Assembly: GCA_019009955.1 (NCBI GenBank)
Contig: JADPXZ010000007.1
Location: 2,073,501 to 2,137,500, forward strand
From: Riptortus pedestris
Taxonomy: Eukaryota > Arthropoda > Insecta > Hemiptera > Alydidae
DNA: 64,000 nucleotides
Direction: 5' to 3'
This document shows, in pieces, positions 34,600 to 63,836 of the stretch; the stretch's first letter is position 1; each line of letters begins with the position of its first letter. The translations under genes were made by a program, and so were the position numbers. The notes beneath the pieces were generated by a model. The model saw nothing but the letters and a program-made list of their open reading frames with translations, did no database searches and was not told where the DNA came from.

Positions 34600-35260
34600 T
34601 ATTTCTTGAGTTTAAGGATAAGGCCGGAGAAGGCGTTGCGCAAGGTTAGTATCTTAGACCTATTCTATTTTAGCTTTTCACAACAAAAATTCCAAATATC
34701 TCCGTTATTTTGCCTATGCTAAAATAACTTGTTTTGTTAATAATTGAGATTTCATTTAATATGTTTTAATTAAAATAATTAGAGTATTAATATTTAATGA
34801 GAATTAATATTTACTTTACGTGTTGACGTGCGCTATGATTAGTATCGGAATTTCTTTTTTACGTGTTTGTGCCCCATTTGAGCGAGTTATTTGGACATGA
34901 ACGGGAAAAAATGAGGACATGAGACGAAAAGTTACAATTTAACTAACAAATGTATCTTCTATCTGTATGTATGTAAAAAGAAAAACGCTAATATCTCGGT
35001 TAATATTTACTCTAGAGAAAAAGTGCATATAAATAACATCAATTGCAGAGCATGCTCAAAATTAATAGTTTCAACAAAGATTGGTTTTTTGTTTTCTATA
35101 TAACATTTTACAACTCTCCAGGCTCATAATAACGAGAGGATATTTGGAAAAACAATATACACCCAACTGTATTCTCATATATTTTTGACTTTTAATCCTG
35201 AGTCGTTATACTAAGGGAATAGGACGGTATATACTGTTATACATGACAAGTTTTAAAACA
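34600..35260. other. Palindrome centre region
   Basis: Element orientation changes between 34.5 and 35.4 kb. The stretch 34735-34975 (ACGTGTTGACGTGCGCTATG, AGCGAGTTATTTGGACATG) has no mirror copy and no gene I recognise. An A-type element at 34985-35150 follows, with indels. Confidence 0.5.
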
Positions 35261-35449
35261 AAAATAAATGCAAATAACCTAACCAACTAACCTCAGTATA
35301 CATTTTTGTGAGTTGCGATAGAAAGTGCATATTAATAACAACAATTGTAGGAGCATCAATAATTACAACAAGATCGGTTATTTCGAAACATTTTACTCGA
35401 TCAGGCTCATAATAACGGAGATATTTGGAATTTTCACACATTCAAATCA

Positions 35450-37935
35450 TAAATTTCATTATCCTGATATACTAATCTAGAGCAATATACTGTTATACAA
35501 CAATTGTTTAAAAACAAATGCCTAATATCTCGGTAAAGATGTATGACTAAGCTAGAAAAAAAAAAAAAAAACACGTTCAAAAGAAAGAACAAAAGTTATA
35601 GACAATAAAATTTGCAATAAAGTTTTGTTATTTGACATTTTTCGATTTGACTAATAATAACGGAGAAATTTTGACTTTTATCCTGATTTACTAACCTAGA
35701 GTATATCCTGTTATACACAATTGTTTAAACCAATGCAAATATCTCGGTTAATAATACAGTTATTTAAAAAATGCAAAGAACAATAATTATAGAGAATTTA
35801 ATTTACAATACATTTGGTTATTTGATATTTTTCTTCGATTTGACTTATAATAAGCGGAGAATACTTTGTGACTTTTAAAATTCCCTGAATATACTAACCT
35901 AGAGTATAAACTATTATACAACAATTGTTTAAAAAACAAATGGCAAATATCTCAGTTAAATATTGCAGTTATAAAAAAAATATGTAAAGGAAAGACAATA
36001 ATTATAGAAGAATATAAATTTAACAATAAAGATTTGGCTATTTAACTAATAAAAACCATATTTTTTCGATTTGACTAATAATTTACGAACGGAGTATAAT
36101 TTGACTTTTAATTTCCCGATAGTACTAAACTTAATAATATACTGTTAGTACACACAAATATGGTTTAAAATAAAAAAAAAAAAATAAAAAAAAAAAAAAC
36201 AAATGCAAATATCTCGGTAAAATTTATTTTAACAGCTATATAAAAAAGTTAAAGAAACCATAATTATGACAAATTAAATTTATCAGTAAGTATGGTTTTA
36301 AATTTTGACATTTTTCGAATTGACTAATAATTAACGGAGATATTATTTTGACTTTTAATATAATCCTGATATACTAACTCTAGAGTATATACTGTTATAT
36401 AAACACAATTGTTAAGTTTAAAAAAAAACAAATGCAAATATCTCGGTTTAATATTACATTTACAAAAAAAAAAGTGCATTAAAGGACAATAATTATATAG
36501 CAAAATAAATTAACAAACAAAGTTATTGTATATTTAGACATTTTACGATTTGACTAATAATAACGGAGATATATTGACTTTTAAAAATAATTAATTTTTT
36601 ATACAATCCTGAATACTAAAAAACTACTAAACTTAAGTATATACTGTTGTACAAAATTTTTTAAACAAATGCAAATATCTCGATAAATATTACAGTTATA
36701 AAAAAAGTGTAAAGATCAATAATTATGGAGAATTAAATTTACAATAAGATTTGTTATTTAACATTTTTTGATTTGACTAATAATAACGGAGAAATTTTGA
36801 CTTTTATCTTGATATACTAACCTAGAGTATATACTGTTATACACAATAGTTTTTATAAAAAAAAAAAAAACAAATATGCAAAATATCTCGTAAATATATT
36901 ACAACTTATAAAAAAAAAAAAAGTGAAAGGAAAATAATTAAAGAGAATTAAATTTTGCAATAAGTTTGGTAATTTTGACATTTCTCGATTTTGTACTAAT
37001 AATAACGGGAATATTTTTGACTTTTAATTTTTATAATCCCGATAAACTAACCAAGATAAACCTAGAGTATATTACTGATATGATACACAAAATTGTTTAA
37101 AAAAAAAAAAAAAAAAAAAAAAAACAAAATGCAAATATCTCGGTTAATATTACAGATATAAAAAAAAAAAAAAAAAAGGTGTAAAAACACCCAAAAATTA
37201 TGGAAAATTAAATTTATTTCTAATAAGTATGATTATTTTTTGACATTTTTTATATTTGACTAATAATAACGGAGATAAATTGACTTTTATATATATTATT
37301 AAAATAAAATCTATTTAATCCCGATATACTAAACTTAAGTATATACTGTTATACACAATTGTTTAAACAAATGCAAATATCTCGGTTAATATTACAATTA
37401 GAAAAGAAATGCAAAGAACAATAATTATATAAAATTACATTAGCAATAAATATGTCTATTTGACATTTTTCGATTTGACTAATAATAACGGAGATATTTT
37501 GACTTTTATCCTGATGTACTAACCTAGTGTATATCCTGTTATACAAAATTGTTTAAACAAATGCAAATATCTCGGTTAATGTTACAATTCAAAAAAAGAA
37601 AAATGCAAAGAAAAAAGAACAAAAAAAATATAGAAAGTTGATTGTCAATAAGTTTGATTATTTGACATTTTTCGATTTGACACTAATAATAAAACGGAGA
37701 TTAATTTTTGACTTTTATAAATATCCTGATATAACTAAACTTAAGTAATAATACTGTAAATACACAATTGTTTAAAAAAAAACAAATGCAAATATACCCA
37801 CCTCGGTTAATAATTACAGATATTAGTAAAAGTGTAAAAGAGGCAATAATTATAGAGAATTTTATTTGCAATAAGTTTGGTTATTTTGACATTTTTTTTA
37901 TTCGATTTGACCCTAATAATAACTTGAGATATTTT
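35450..37935 (+). repeat. C-type tandem array, central, reversed
   Basis: Units run CAAATATCTCGGTTAATATT ... TTCGATTTGACTAATAATAA CGGAGATATTTTGAC. Nearly all units carry insertions and long A runs (35560, 36170, 37095), so the consensus here is poor. It ends at the second copy of the MPPKPER block. Confidence 0.8.
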
Positions 37936-38011
37936 GACTTATCCGTTAAATAAGTCAATTGATTTTTTCCATAATACAATTAATTCCCGCCAAAATGAAA
38001 CAAATATTTAC

Positions 38012-38035
38012 CTTTCGCTCCGGTTTGGGTGGCAT
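38012..38035 (-). CDS. Putative first coding exon (MPPKPER), copy 2
   Basis: Minus-strand ATGCCACCCAAACCGGAGCG then AAAGGTAAATA. It has one extra A before the donor compared with copy 1. The upstream CGCCATTTCACGCAG block is also present with insertions. Confidence 0.25.
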
Positions 38036-38399
38036 GAGACCTGCGTGAAATGATGGCGCCAACAAAAAAACAGGTTGGGATTGGGGGGGACGCGCGCCGC
38101 ACCGCCTTTTTTTTTTTTTTCTCTCACTCAAGAACCCAGCGCTCACCCCCCCCCCTTCGTTTCTATCACTTAATTAAAGCTATTATAATGTGTCGTGAAG
38201 AGAGACAGAGATAGAAAGAAGAGTGTGTGTATGTGAGAGAGAAAAAGACAAGGAGAGAGAGGGTGTGTGTGCGAGTGATGAGAGAAGCCCCCAGTTTATT
38301 TATTATTACATTATCCACAACTACTCAATTCCAAACACGAGCTAACAAAATCTTTACACGCAGACGCAGGCTGCGTAAACTAATCATATTTTGTGCTAA

Positions 38400-39740
38400 T
38401 AATCTATTCTCGGTTAATTATTTACTACTCTAGAAGAAAAAGTGCAATATAACAACAATTGTAAAAAAAAAAAGAGCAGCAATAGCTCAACAAGATTGGT
38501 TTTCTATAACATTTTACTCTCTCAGGGGCTCATAATAACGAGATAATTTTAAGTTAAACAAATATATCCCAACTCTTCTCATAATAGTGAAGTCGTTAAA
38601 GGTAATAAGACGGTAATTATTTACGACAAATAACAATATCTCTGTTAATATTTAACTAGAGAAAAATGCATATAAACAACAATTGTATAGCACCCAATAG
38701 TTCACAACAAGATTGGTTCTTTCTATAACATTTTTACTAACTCTCAAGGCTCATAATAACGGAGATATTTTGGAAATTTTTTGAATAACGGAGATATTTG
38801 GAATTTTTTGGTTAGGAATAGCTAAAATAAATGAACACTGAGATACTAACCTTAGTGCAAACACTTTATAAAAGAAAAAAAAGCTAATATCTTCGGTTAA
38901 TAATTTACTCTAGGAGAAAAAGTGATTATAACAACAATTCTGTAGAGCATCAATAGTTCAACAAGATTGGGTTCTATAACATTTTATATTTATTTACTCT
39001 CCAGACACCCTCATAATAAAACGGAGATATTTGGAATATAACAAAATAAATACCAACGCTTCTCATAGTAGAAGGGTCGTTAAGGGGAATAAGAACGGAA
39101 ATTATTTCCGAACAAATCACAATATCTCGGTTAATATTACCACTAGAGAAAAAGGTGGCAATATAACAAAACAATTGTAGAGCATCCAATAGTTCAAAAC
39201 CAAGAATTGGTTCTCTAACATTTTAAACCTTCTCAGACTCATAATAACGGAGATATTTTGGAAGTTAACAAAATATATACCAAACGCAACGCTTCTCATA
39301 GTGAAGTCGTTAAGGTTAGGAATAAGACGGTAATTATTTTACGACCCAAATAAAATAACAATACACGGTTAAAAATTTACTCTAAGAGAAAAAAGAAATG
39401 CATATAAACAACAATTTGTAGAGCATCAATAGTTCAACAAGTATTGGTTCCAATAACATTTCAACAAACTCAGAGGCGTCCATTAATAACGGAGATATTT
39501 GGAATAAAACAATATACAAACACCAACTGTTCTCTAATATGACAGTCGTTAAAGGGAATAGGACGGTACTTATTTCCGACAAATAACAAATATCTCGGTT
39601 AATATTAACTACTCTAGAGAAAACGTGCATATAACCAAAACAATAGTAAGAGCATCAATAGTTCCAACAAGATTGGTATTCGGATAACATTTTTTACCTC
39701 CTCAGACTCATAAAAACGGGAGATATTTTGGGAATTTTAA
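38400..39740 (+). repeat. A-type elements, indel-rich, right of centre
   Basis: About six A-type elements with the spacer that contains CGTTAAGGGAATAAGACGG; all damaged by small insertions. Confidence 0.7.
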
Positions 39741-39749
39741 AAATCTCCC

Positions 39750-42065
39750 TTGATAATACTACTGCATAAACCAAGAGCATAAACTGGGAAAAAACAATTT
39801 GGTTTTTAAAACACAATGCAAATATCTCCCGAAATATTGGACAACTAGAAAAACACTCTAAAGAACAAAAGTTATAGAAAATTAAATTTGGCCATTAGTT
39901 TGTTTTATTTGAAACATTTTTCGATTTGACGAGAACTAATAAATTAACATAGATATTTATGAACTTTTATCCTGATATACCTACCTAGAAGTATATACTG
40001 TTATACACAATTTGGTTTAAAACAAATGCAAATAATCTCGGTAAATAATTAAATTAAGAAAAAAAGTGCTAGTGAACAAAACCTTAATTATAGAAAAAAT
40101 TAAAAATTTTACAACAAGATTGTGTTATTTAAACATTTTTTTCCGATTTGACTAATAATAATTACGGAGATATTTTGTGACTTTTATCCTGATATAACTA
40201 ACCTAGAGAGTTAAGATTAATAATACTGTTATAACAACAAATTGTTTAAATTTTTTTAAAAAACAAAATTCAAATATCACGGGTTAATATTACAGTTATA
40301 AAAAAAAGGGGGAGTGAAAAAAAAAAAAACTATAATATAGAGAATTAAAAGTTACAATAAGTTTTTGGGTTATTTGACATTTTTTTCGATTTTGACTAAT
40401 AATAACGGAGATATTTTGACTTTTAAATCCTGATATACTAGCCATAGAGTATTATAACTGTTATACACAATTGGTTTAGAACAAATGCCAAATATCTATC
40501 GGTAAATATTATTAAAATTAAGAAAAAGTGCTAGGAACAATAATTTATAGAAAATTTAAATTTTTACCAAACATACGATTTGTTTATTTAACAATTTATT
40601 TTACACCATTTTTACATTTTTTTTTTTTTTTTTCGATTTGACTAATAATTACGGAGATATTTTGACTTTTATCCTGATATACTAACCTAGAGAGTTTAGA
40701 GTATATACTGTTATACACAATTGTTTAAACAAATTCAAATATCTCGGTTAATATTACAGTTATAAAAAAAGTGAAAAAAACAATAATTATAGAGAATTAA
40801 ATTTACAATAAGTTTGGTTATTTGACATTTTTCGATTTGACTAATAATAACGGAGATATTTTGACTTTTATCCTGATATACTAACCTAGAGTATATACTG
40901 TTATACACAATTGTTTAAACAAATGCAAATATCTCGGTAAATATTACAATTAGAAAAAAATTGTGTATAACAATAATTATAGACAATTAAATTTGCAATA
41001 AAATTTGTTTAGTAACATTTTTCGATTTGACTAATAATAACGGAGATATTTTGACTTTTATCCTGATATACTAACCTAGAGTAAATATTGTTATATACAA
41101 TTGTTTAAACAAATCCAAATATCTCGGTTAATATTACATTTATAAAAAAAGTGCAATGAACATTAATTATAGAGACTTTAATTTACAATAAGTTTGGTTA
41201 TTTGACATTTTTCGATTTGACTAATAATAACGGAGATATTTTGACTTTTATCCTGATATACTAACCTAGAGTATATACTGTTATACGCAATTGTTTAAAC
41301 AAAGGCAAATATCTCGGTTCATATTACAGTTATAAAAAAACGTTAAAGAACAATAATTATAACAAATTAAATTTGCAATAAGATTTGTTATTTAACATTT
41401 TTCGATTTGACTAATAATAACGGAGATATTTTGACTTTTATCCTGATATACTAACCTAGAGTATATACTGTTATACAAAATTGTTTAAACAAATGCAAAT
41501 ATCTCGGTTAATGTTACAATTAAAAAAGAAATGCAAAGAACAATAATTATAGAGAATTTGATTTTCAATAAGTTTGATTATTTAACATTTTTCGATTTGA
41601 CTAATAATAACGGAGATATTTTGACTTTTATCCTGATATACTAACCCTAAGAGTAATGTACTTGATATACAAAATTGTTTAAAACAAATGCAAATATCCC
41701 TCGGTAAAACTGTTAGGATTAAAAAAGAAATGCAAAGAACAATAATTAATAGAGACTTTGATTGTCAATACTAAGTTTGATTAATTTGACATTTTTCGAT
41801 TTGACTAATAATAAAACGGAGATAAATTTTGATTTTGACTTTTATTATCCTGATATACTAAAACTAAAGTATATACTGTTATACACAATTAGATATTAAA
41901 CAAAACCAATGCAAATAATCCTCGGTTAATATTACAGAGTATATTAAAAAAGTGTAAAGGGCAATAATTATAGAGGAAATTAAAAATATTAAATCAATAG
42001 TGCAAATACAGTTTGGTTAAAAGTACATTATTCGATTTTGACTAATAATAACTGAAAACAGGATA
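39750..42065 (+). repeat. C-type tandem array, second block, with an exact 190-bp period
   Basis: Same orientation as 35450-37935. Between 40680 and 41640 the sequence is clean and TCCTGATATACTAACCTAG recurs at 40871, 41061, 41251, 41441 and 41631, exactly every 190 bases. Each unit is one C-type element (for example 40927-41052) plus a spacer of about 64 bases. On both sides of the clean part units are indel-rich. Confidence 0.9.
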
Positions 42066-42151
42066 TCTTTGACTTAATCGTTAAATAAGTCAATTTATTT
42101 TCCCCATAACAAATCCAATTATCCATTCCCGCCAAAATGAACAAATATTAC

Positions 42152-42196
42152 CTTCCGCTACACTTCGCCTCCCGCTCCGGTTTGGGTGGGTGGCAT
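42152..42196 (-). CDS. Putative first coding exon (MPPKPER), copy 3
   Basis: Minus strand ATGCCACCCACCCAAACCGG then AGCGGGAGGC and an inserted near-duplicate before GGTAATATT. It is longer than copy 1 because of local insertions. The AT-rich intron side and CGCCATTTCACGCAG side are both kept. Confidence 0.25.
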
Positions 42197-42529
42197 GACT
42201 GCGTGAAATGGCGCCAACGGGTGGATTAAACCCCGCCTTTTCTATTTTATTTCTCTCTCAGCAAGGCGCCCCCCCCCCTATCGTTTCTATCACTTAATTA
42301 AGAGTCTAATTCAATGTGTCGTGAAGAGAGACAGAGATGAGAAAGAGAGGTGTGTGTGAGGTGAGAGAGAGAGAGAACTAGTAGAGAGAGAGAGAGTGTG
42401 TGTGTGCGAGTGAGAGAGAGCCCCAGTTTTTATAACATTATCCTACTCAATTCAAACACGGCGAAGCTAACAAAATCTTACACGCAGGCAGTAACAACTC
42501 AGGGCCTGCGTAAACTAATCATATTTCGC

Positions 42530-42875
42530 TAATATCTCATTAAATATTTAATCTCTAGAGAAAAAGTGGCATATATAACAAACAATTGTAGAGCATCAAT
42601 AGATCAACAAGATTGGTTCTATAACATTTTACTCTCAGGCTCATAATAACGGAGATATTTGGAATAACAATATACACCAACTGTTCTCATATGACAGTCG
42701 TTAAGGGAATAAGACGGTAATTATTTCCGACAAATAACAATATCTCGGTTAATATTTACTCTAGAGAAAAAGTGCATATAACAACAATTGTAGAGCATCA
42801 ATAGTTCAACAAGATTGATCCTATAACATTTTACTCTCAGGCTCATAATAACGGAGATATTAGCATATTTCACTT
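42530..42875 (+). repeat. A-type elements, right arm
   Basis: Two A-type elements with the CGTTAAGGGAATAAGACGG spacer; clean sequence resumes here. Confidence 0.8.
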
Positions 42876-42879
42876 TAGG

Positions 42880-42959
42880 GAAACCAGCTACTGAGGTCGT
42901 GGTCATGACTTGATGTGTGAACATTTCTTCAAATGTCCATCGATCCTACCCAGGAGATG

Positions 42960-43011
<52 letters not shown>

Positions 43012-43060
43012 ATTGAAGAAGACAACAATCCTGCCAAAACGAAAAAAAAAAAAAAAAAAG
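42880..43060. repeat. Segment R relic, (TA)n tract and A run
   Basis: GAGGTCGTGGTCATGACTTG ... CCATCGATCCTACCCAGGAG is an inverted diverged piece of segment R. It is followed by a TA tract (42963-43008) and an A run (43042-43059). Confidence 0.5.
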
Positions 43061-43725
43061 CAGTCAGGGGACTGCCGGTAGAAGTGAAAACTCCTTTAGT
43101 TTCGATCACTCAATTTTAGCATTGCTGAGAAATTTTTTTTACGAAGTCTTATTTTAAAAATATTTTTGGTTATTTATCAATAACAGTTATGTTCTATTTT
43201 ACACGAAAAAACGAAATGACAAAAATAATAGTGATAAAAAAAAATAATGTACCACGAATTGTTTTATTTATCAATATAAAATACTATAGATAATTATTTC
43301 AGTTATTTTACATAAAAGAAAAAAAATTACATTTCAGAATTATTACAAATGCTTTACAAAAATAAGTTAAGTACACTCAGAAAAATCAATTTCTACCCAT
43401 AATTTCAACAACTCTTGCACCATCATCACCAATTTCTAAAACTGATACAATCGGTATATGGTAGCTAAAGTAGGATACAAACAGTTTTGATTCGAATTTA
43501 TTTATATATCGGAATTTATTTAAATATTCGAATTCATTTATTTAAATATTGGAATTTATTTAAACTTCGGATTAAAATATCTATGAAAGTAAAAATGGTA
43601 GATATATAGTATCTGTGAACGAAATGATGCTGGTTTTGTCCTCTTTAAAATGGTATGCGAACGAAAACTCTAGCTAATTTGGTTCAGGAGTTATGAAGAA
43701 AAGAAGCTCCTTTAGCTTTGAGTTG
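43061..43725. other. AT-rich DNA, nothing recognised
   Basis: No inverted-repeat element and no plausible coding frame. Short repeats of CGAATTTATTTAAATATTCG type near 43490-43570. Confidence 0.4.
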
Positions 43726-44957
43726 AGTACTAGCGGTGGCGGTGGCGGTGTCGCCATTTCATACTTTTTTCCTCTCCCGCAAATGCTTCCTTACGGGCTG
43801 CAACAACGTGCCTAAAGAAGTTTTCACTTCAATTGTAAATAAACTATCAAATGATTAGGTTATAAAATACCATATGATTTTATTTCTAAACCTTAGTACT
43901 AGCGGTGGCGGTGGCGGTGGCGGTGTCGCGATTTCATACTTTTTTCCTCTCCCGCAAATGCTTCCTTACGGGCTGCACAACGTGCCTAAATAAGTTTTCA
44001 CTTTCAATTGTAAATAAACCATCAAATGATTAGGTTATTAAAATACCATATGATTTTATTTCTAAACCTTAGTACTAGCGGTGGCGGTGGGGCGGTGTCG
44101 CCATTTCATACTTTTTTCCTCTCCCGCAAATGCTTCCCCCCAACGTGCCAAAGAAGTTTATTTCTAAACCTTAGTACTAAGCGGTGGAGCTGGCGGTGTC
44201 GCCATTTCATACTTTTTTCCACTCCCGCAAATGCTTCCTAACAACGTGCCTAAAGAAGTTTTCACTTCAATTGTAAATAAACTATCAAATGATTAGGTTA
44301 ATAAAAATACCATATGATTTTATTTCTAAACCTTAGTACTAGCGGTGGCGGTGGCGGTGTCGCCATTTCATACTTTTTTCCTCTCCCGCAAATGCTTCCT
44401 TACGGGCTGCACAACGTGCCTAAAGAAGTTTTCACTTCAATTGTAAATAAACTATCAAATGATTAGGTTATAAAATACCATATGATTTTATTTCTAAACC
44501 TTAGTACTAGCGGTGGCGGTGGCGGTGTCCGCCATATCATACTTTTTTCCTCTCCCGCAAATGCTTCCTTACGGGCTGCACAACGTGCCTAAAGAAGTTT
44601 TCACTTCAATTGTAAATAAACTATCAAATTATTAGGTTATAAAATACCATATGATTTTATTTCTAAACCTTAGTACTAGCGGTGGCGGTGGCGGTGTCGC
44701 CATTTCATACTTTTTTCCTCTCCCGCAAATGCTTCCTTACGGGCTGCACAACGTGCCTAAAGAAGTTTTCACTTCAATTGTAAATAAACTATCAAATGAT
44801 TAGGTTATAAAATACCATATGATTTTATTTCTAAACCTTAGTACTAGCGGTGGCGGTGGCGGTGTCGCCATTTCATACTTTTTTCCTCTCCCGCAAATGC
44901 TTCCTTACAACGTGCCTAAAGAAGTTTTCACTTCAATTGTAAATAAACTATCAAATG
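43726..44957 (+). repeat. 168-bp tandem repeat, eight units
   Basis: Unit: GTACTAGCGGTGGCGGTGGC, TCGCCATTTCATACTTTTTT, CCCGCAAATGCTTCCTTACG, CAACGTGCCTAAAGAAG, then CTATCAAATGATTAGGTTAT. The TCGCCATTTC block falls at 43751, 43926, 44098, 44199, 44360, 44528, 44697 and 44865, so most spacings are 161-175, with one shortened unit of 101. The GGTGGC triplets vary in number. There is no counterpart in the left arm, and it ends abruptly in hairpin repeat H. No convincing coding frame. Confidence 0.9.
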
Positions 44958-45182
44958 GAGCTCTGGCGGCCGTTTCCATAACTATCCGTCCCTCGTGAAT
45001 AGGTTTAGAGGTTAGGTCAACTGTGTTTTGGGGCTAGAAACTACTGGGTTGTTACGCCCTAAATAATGTTTTAGGTTTAGAGGTTTCTTACTACTACAGT
45101 TGTTATTAGGCAGATTTCTCTATTGTAAAACTTCACGTGGGAAATCTGCTTAGTTTACGCAGCCCCTGCGTGACGGACTTTT
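44957..45182 (-). repeat. Hairpin repeat H, copy 5 (inverted)
   Basis: On the minus strand it reads AAAAAGTCCGTCACGCAGG, AAGCAGATTTCCCACGTGAAG, then GAGAAATCTGCC and GTAGTAAGAAACCTC as in copy 1 (830-1045), ending GGAAACGGCCGCCAGAGCTC. Copy 1 lies outside the palindrome, so the two are dispersed members of a family. About 70 bp near 45020-45070 are extra here. Confidence 0.65.
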
Positions 45183-45680
45183 TTCTGTAATGGTTGAATA
45201 ATGGTAACATTACTAAACTGAAATGATTGAAGAAAGTGAAACATTTTGCAATAGAGTGAAGAAAGTAATCACTTTGTTGACAAGTGAAGAAAGTGAATTG
45301 CCTTCTTAATTAGTAATAAGTATAAATTAAAAAAATTATTTGAAGTCGGAAATTAAATGCTTTTAAATGTTTCTTAACATTGTAAGAATTTATTTTAACA
45401 AAATTGAAATGTGAATGAATTATTGGTGGAAATAATCGATATATTTTAAAATTTAAATATAATAATAATTAGCTTCCTTGTTTATAACATGCACTTGTTT
45501 ATAACTGCACTACTTGACAATCATCACTAGTTGTTTTATAACTATGCTTATAACCTGCCAACAACGATGCTTATAACCTACCAACAACATACCATAATCT
45601 TGACAACATCCTAATTTTGTTCATATTCTGCTTAGATCTGATCATGTATTACACGATTACAGAAAAAATTTAAAATTACA
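45183..45680. other. AT-rich DNA, nothing recognised
   Basis: Contains a short local repeat (ATGCTTATAACCTGCCAACAAC and ATGCTTATAACCTACCAACAAC at about 45543-45590). No gene seen. Confidence 0.4.
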
Positions 45681-45682
45681 CT

Positions 45683-45793
45683 CGTGACCAAAGTAGAATT
45701 TACAACTCTCGTCAAATTACCAGACTCGCTTCGCTCGTGTGGCTAAACGTTTCACTCGAGTTGGAAAATGATCTACTTTCGTCACTTGGATAA
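45683..45793. repeat. Imperfect inverted repeat (small foldback)
   Basis: CTCGTGACCAAAGTAGAATT at the left pairs imperfectly with the right end ATGATCTACTTTCGTCAC. The middle, CAGACTCGCTTCGCTCGTG, is GC-rich. It looks like a small non-autonomous foldback element. Confidence 0.5.
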
Positions 45794-45818
45794 TAAATAA
45801 CTATTAAACATTCACTAA

Positions 45819-45956
45819 ATGAATCAGAAAAACTTATTAACTCTATTACCTTTGGTTGAAGAAGTTTTCCATGATACCTATAAAAATTTAAAAACCAAAG
45901 AAGAACCTCCTGCAGACCCCGATTTTGTTAACTTCCAAATATCTCCGTTATTATGA
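45819..45956 (+). CDS. Unrecognised 45-codon open frame
   Basis: Starts MNQKNLLTLLPLVEEVFHD and continues with TKEEPPADPDFVNF before running into an A-type element, whose sequence supplies the last codons and stop. Composition up to DPDF looks protein-like (Leu-rich, then acidic and proline-rich). It may be the first exon or a fragment of a gene or transposase; I do not recognise it. Confidence 0.25.
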   Translation: MNQKNLLTLLPLVEEVFHDTYKNLKTKEEPPADPDFVNFQISPLL

Positions 45957-46625
45957 GCCTGAGAGTAAAATGTTATAGAACCAATCTTGTTGAACTATTG
46001 ATGCTCTACAATTGTTGTTATAAGCACTTTTTCTCTAGAGTAAATATTAACCGAGATATTGTTATTTGTCGGAAATAATTACCGTCTTATTCCCTTAACG
46101 ACTTTCATATGAGAAGCGTTGGTATATATTTTGTTAACTTCCAAATATCTCCGTTATTATGAGTCTGAGAGCAAAATGTTATAGAACCAATCTTGTTGAA
46201 CTATTGATGCTCTACAATTGTTGTTATATGCACTTTTTCTCTAGAGTAAATATTAACCGAGATATTGTTATTTGTCGGAAATAATTACCGTCTTATTCCC
46301 TTAACGACTTCACTATGAGAAGCGTTGGTATATATTTTGTTAACTTCTAAATATCTCCGTTATTATGAGCCTGAGAGTAAAATGTTATCTTGTTGATAAC
46401 AACAACAACACTTTTTCTCTATCGTAAATATTAACCGAGATATTAGCGTTTTTCTTTAATAAAGTGTTGCATAAAGTTATTATCTCAGAATAAATTATTT
46501 CAGCTCTTCGTTAGCAAAAATTCCAAATATCTCCGTTATTATGAGCCTGAGAGTAAAATGTTATAGAACCAATCTTGTTGAACTATTGATGCTCTACAAT
46601 TGTTGTTATATGCACTTTTGTCGTA
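45935..46625 (-). repeat. A-type elements upstream of the right OR
   Basis: Four A-type elements; the third (46345-46445) has a deleted centre. The first two share the GTTATTTGTCGGAAATAATT spacer. Confidence 0.8.
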
Positions 46626-46736
46626 GCTACAACATTTATAGAGTTGTTGTTGTTGTTTTACTTCACAGAACTTTTGACAACTACAACCTCGCCATTAATA
46701 AATGAGGAATTATTTAATTAATTCAGGTAGTAACTC

Positions 46737-63754
<17,018 letters not shown>

Positions 63755-63836
63755 AACACCACTAAAGAGCTAGCCAACAACAAGGGCATACTAGGGCTGG
63801 ATAGACGGAGCCACTAGCCGTGCCCGCCACAGAATG

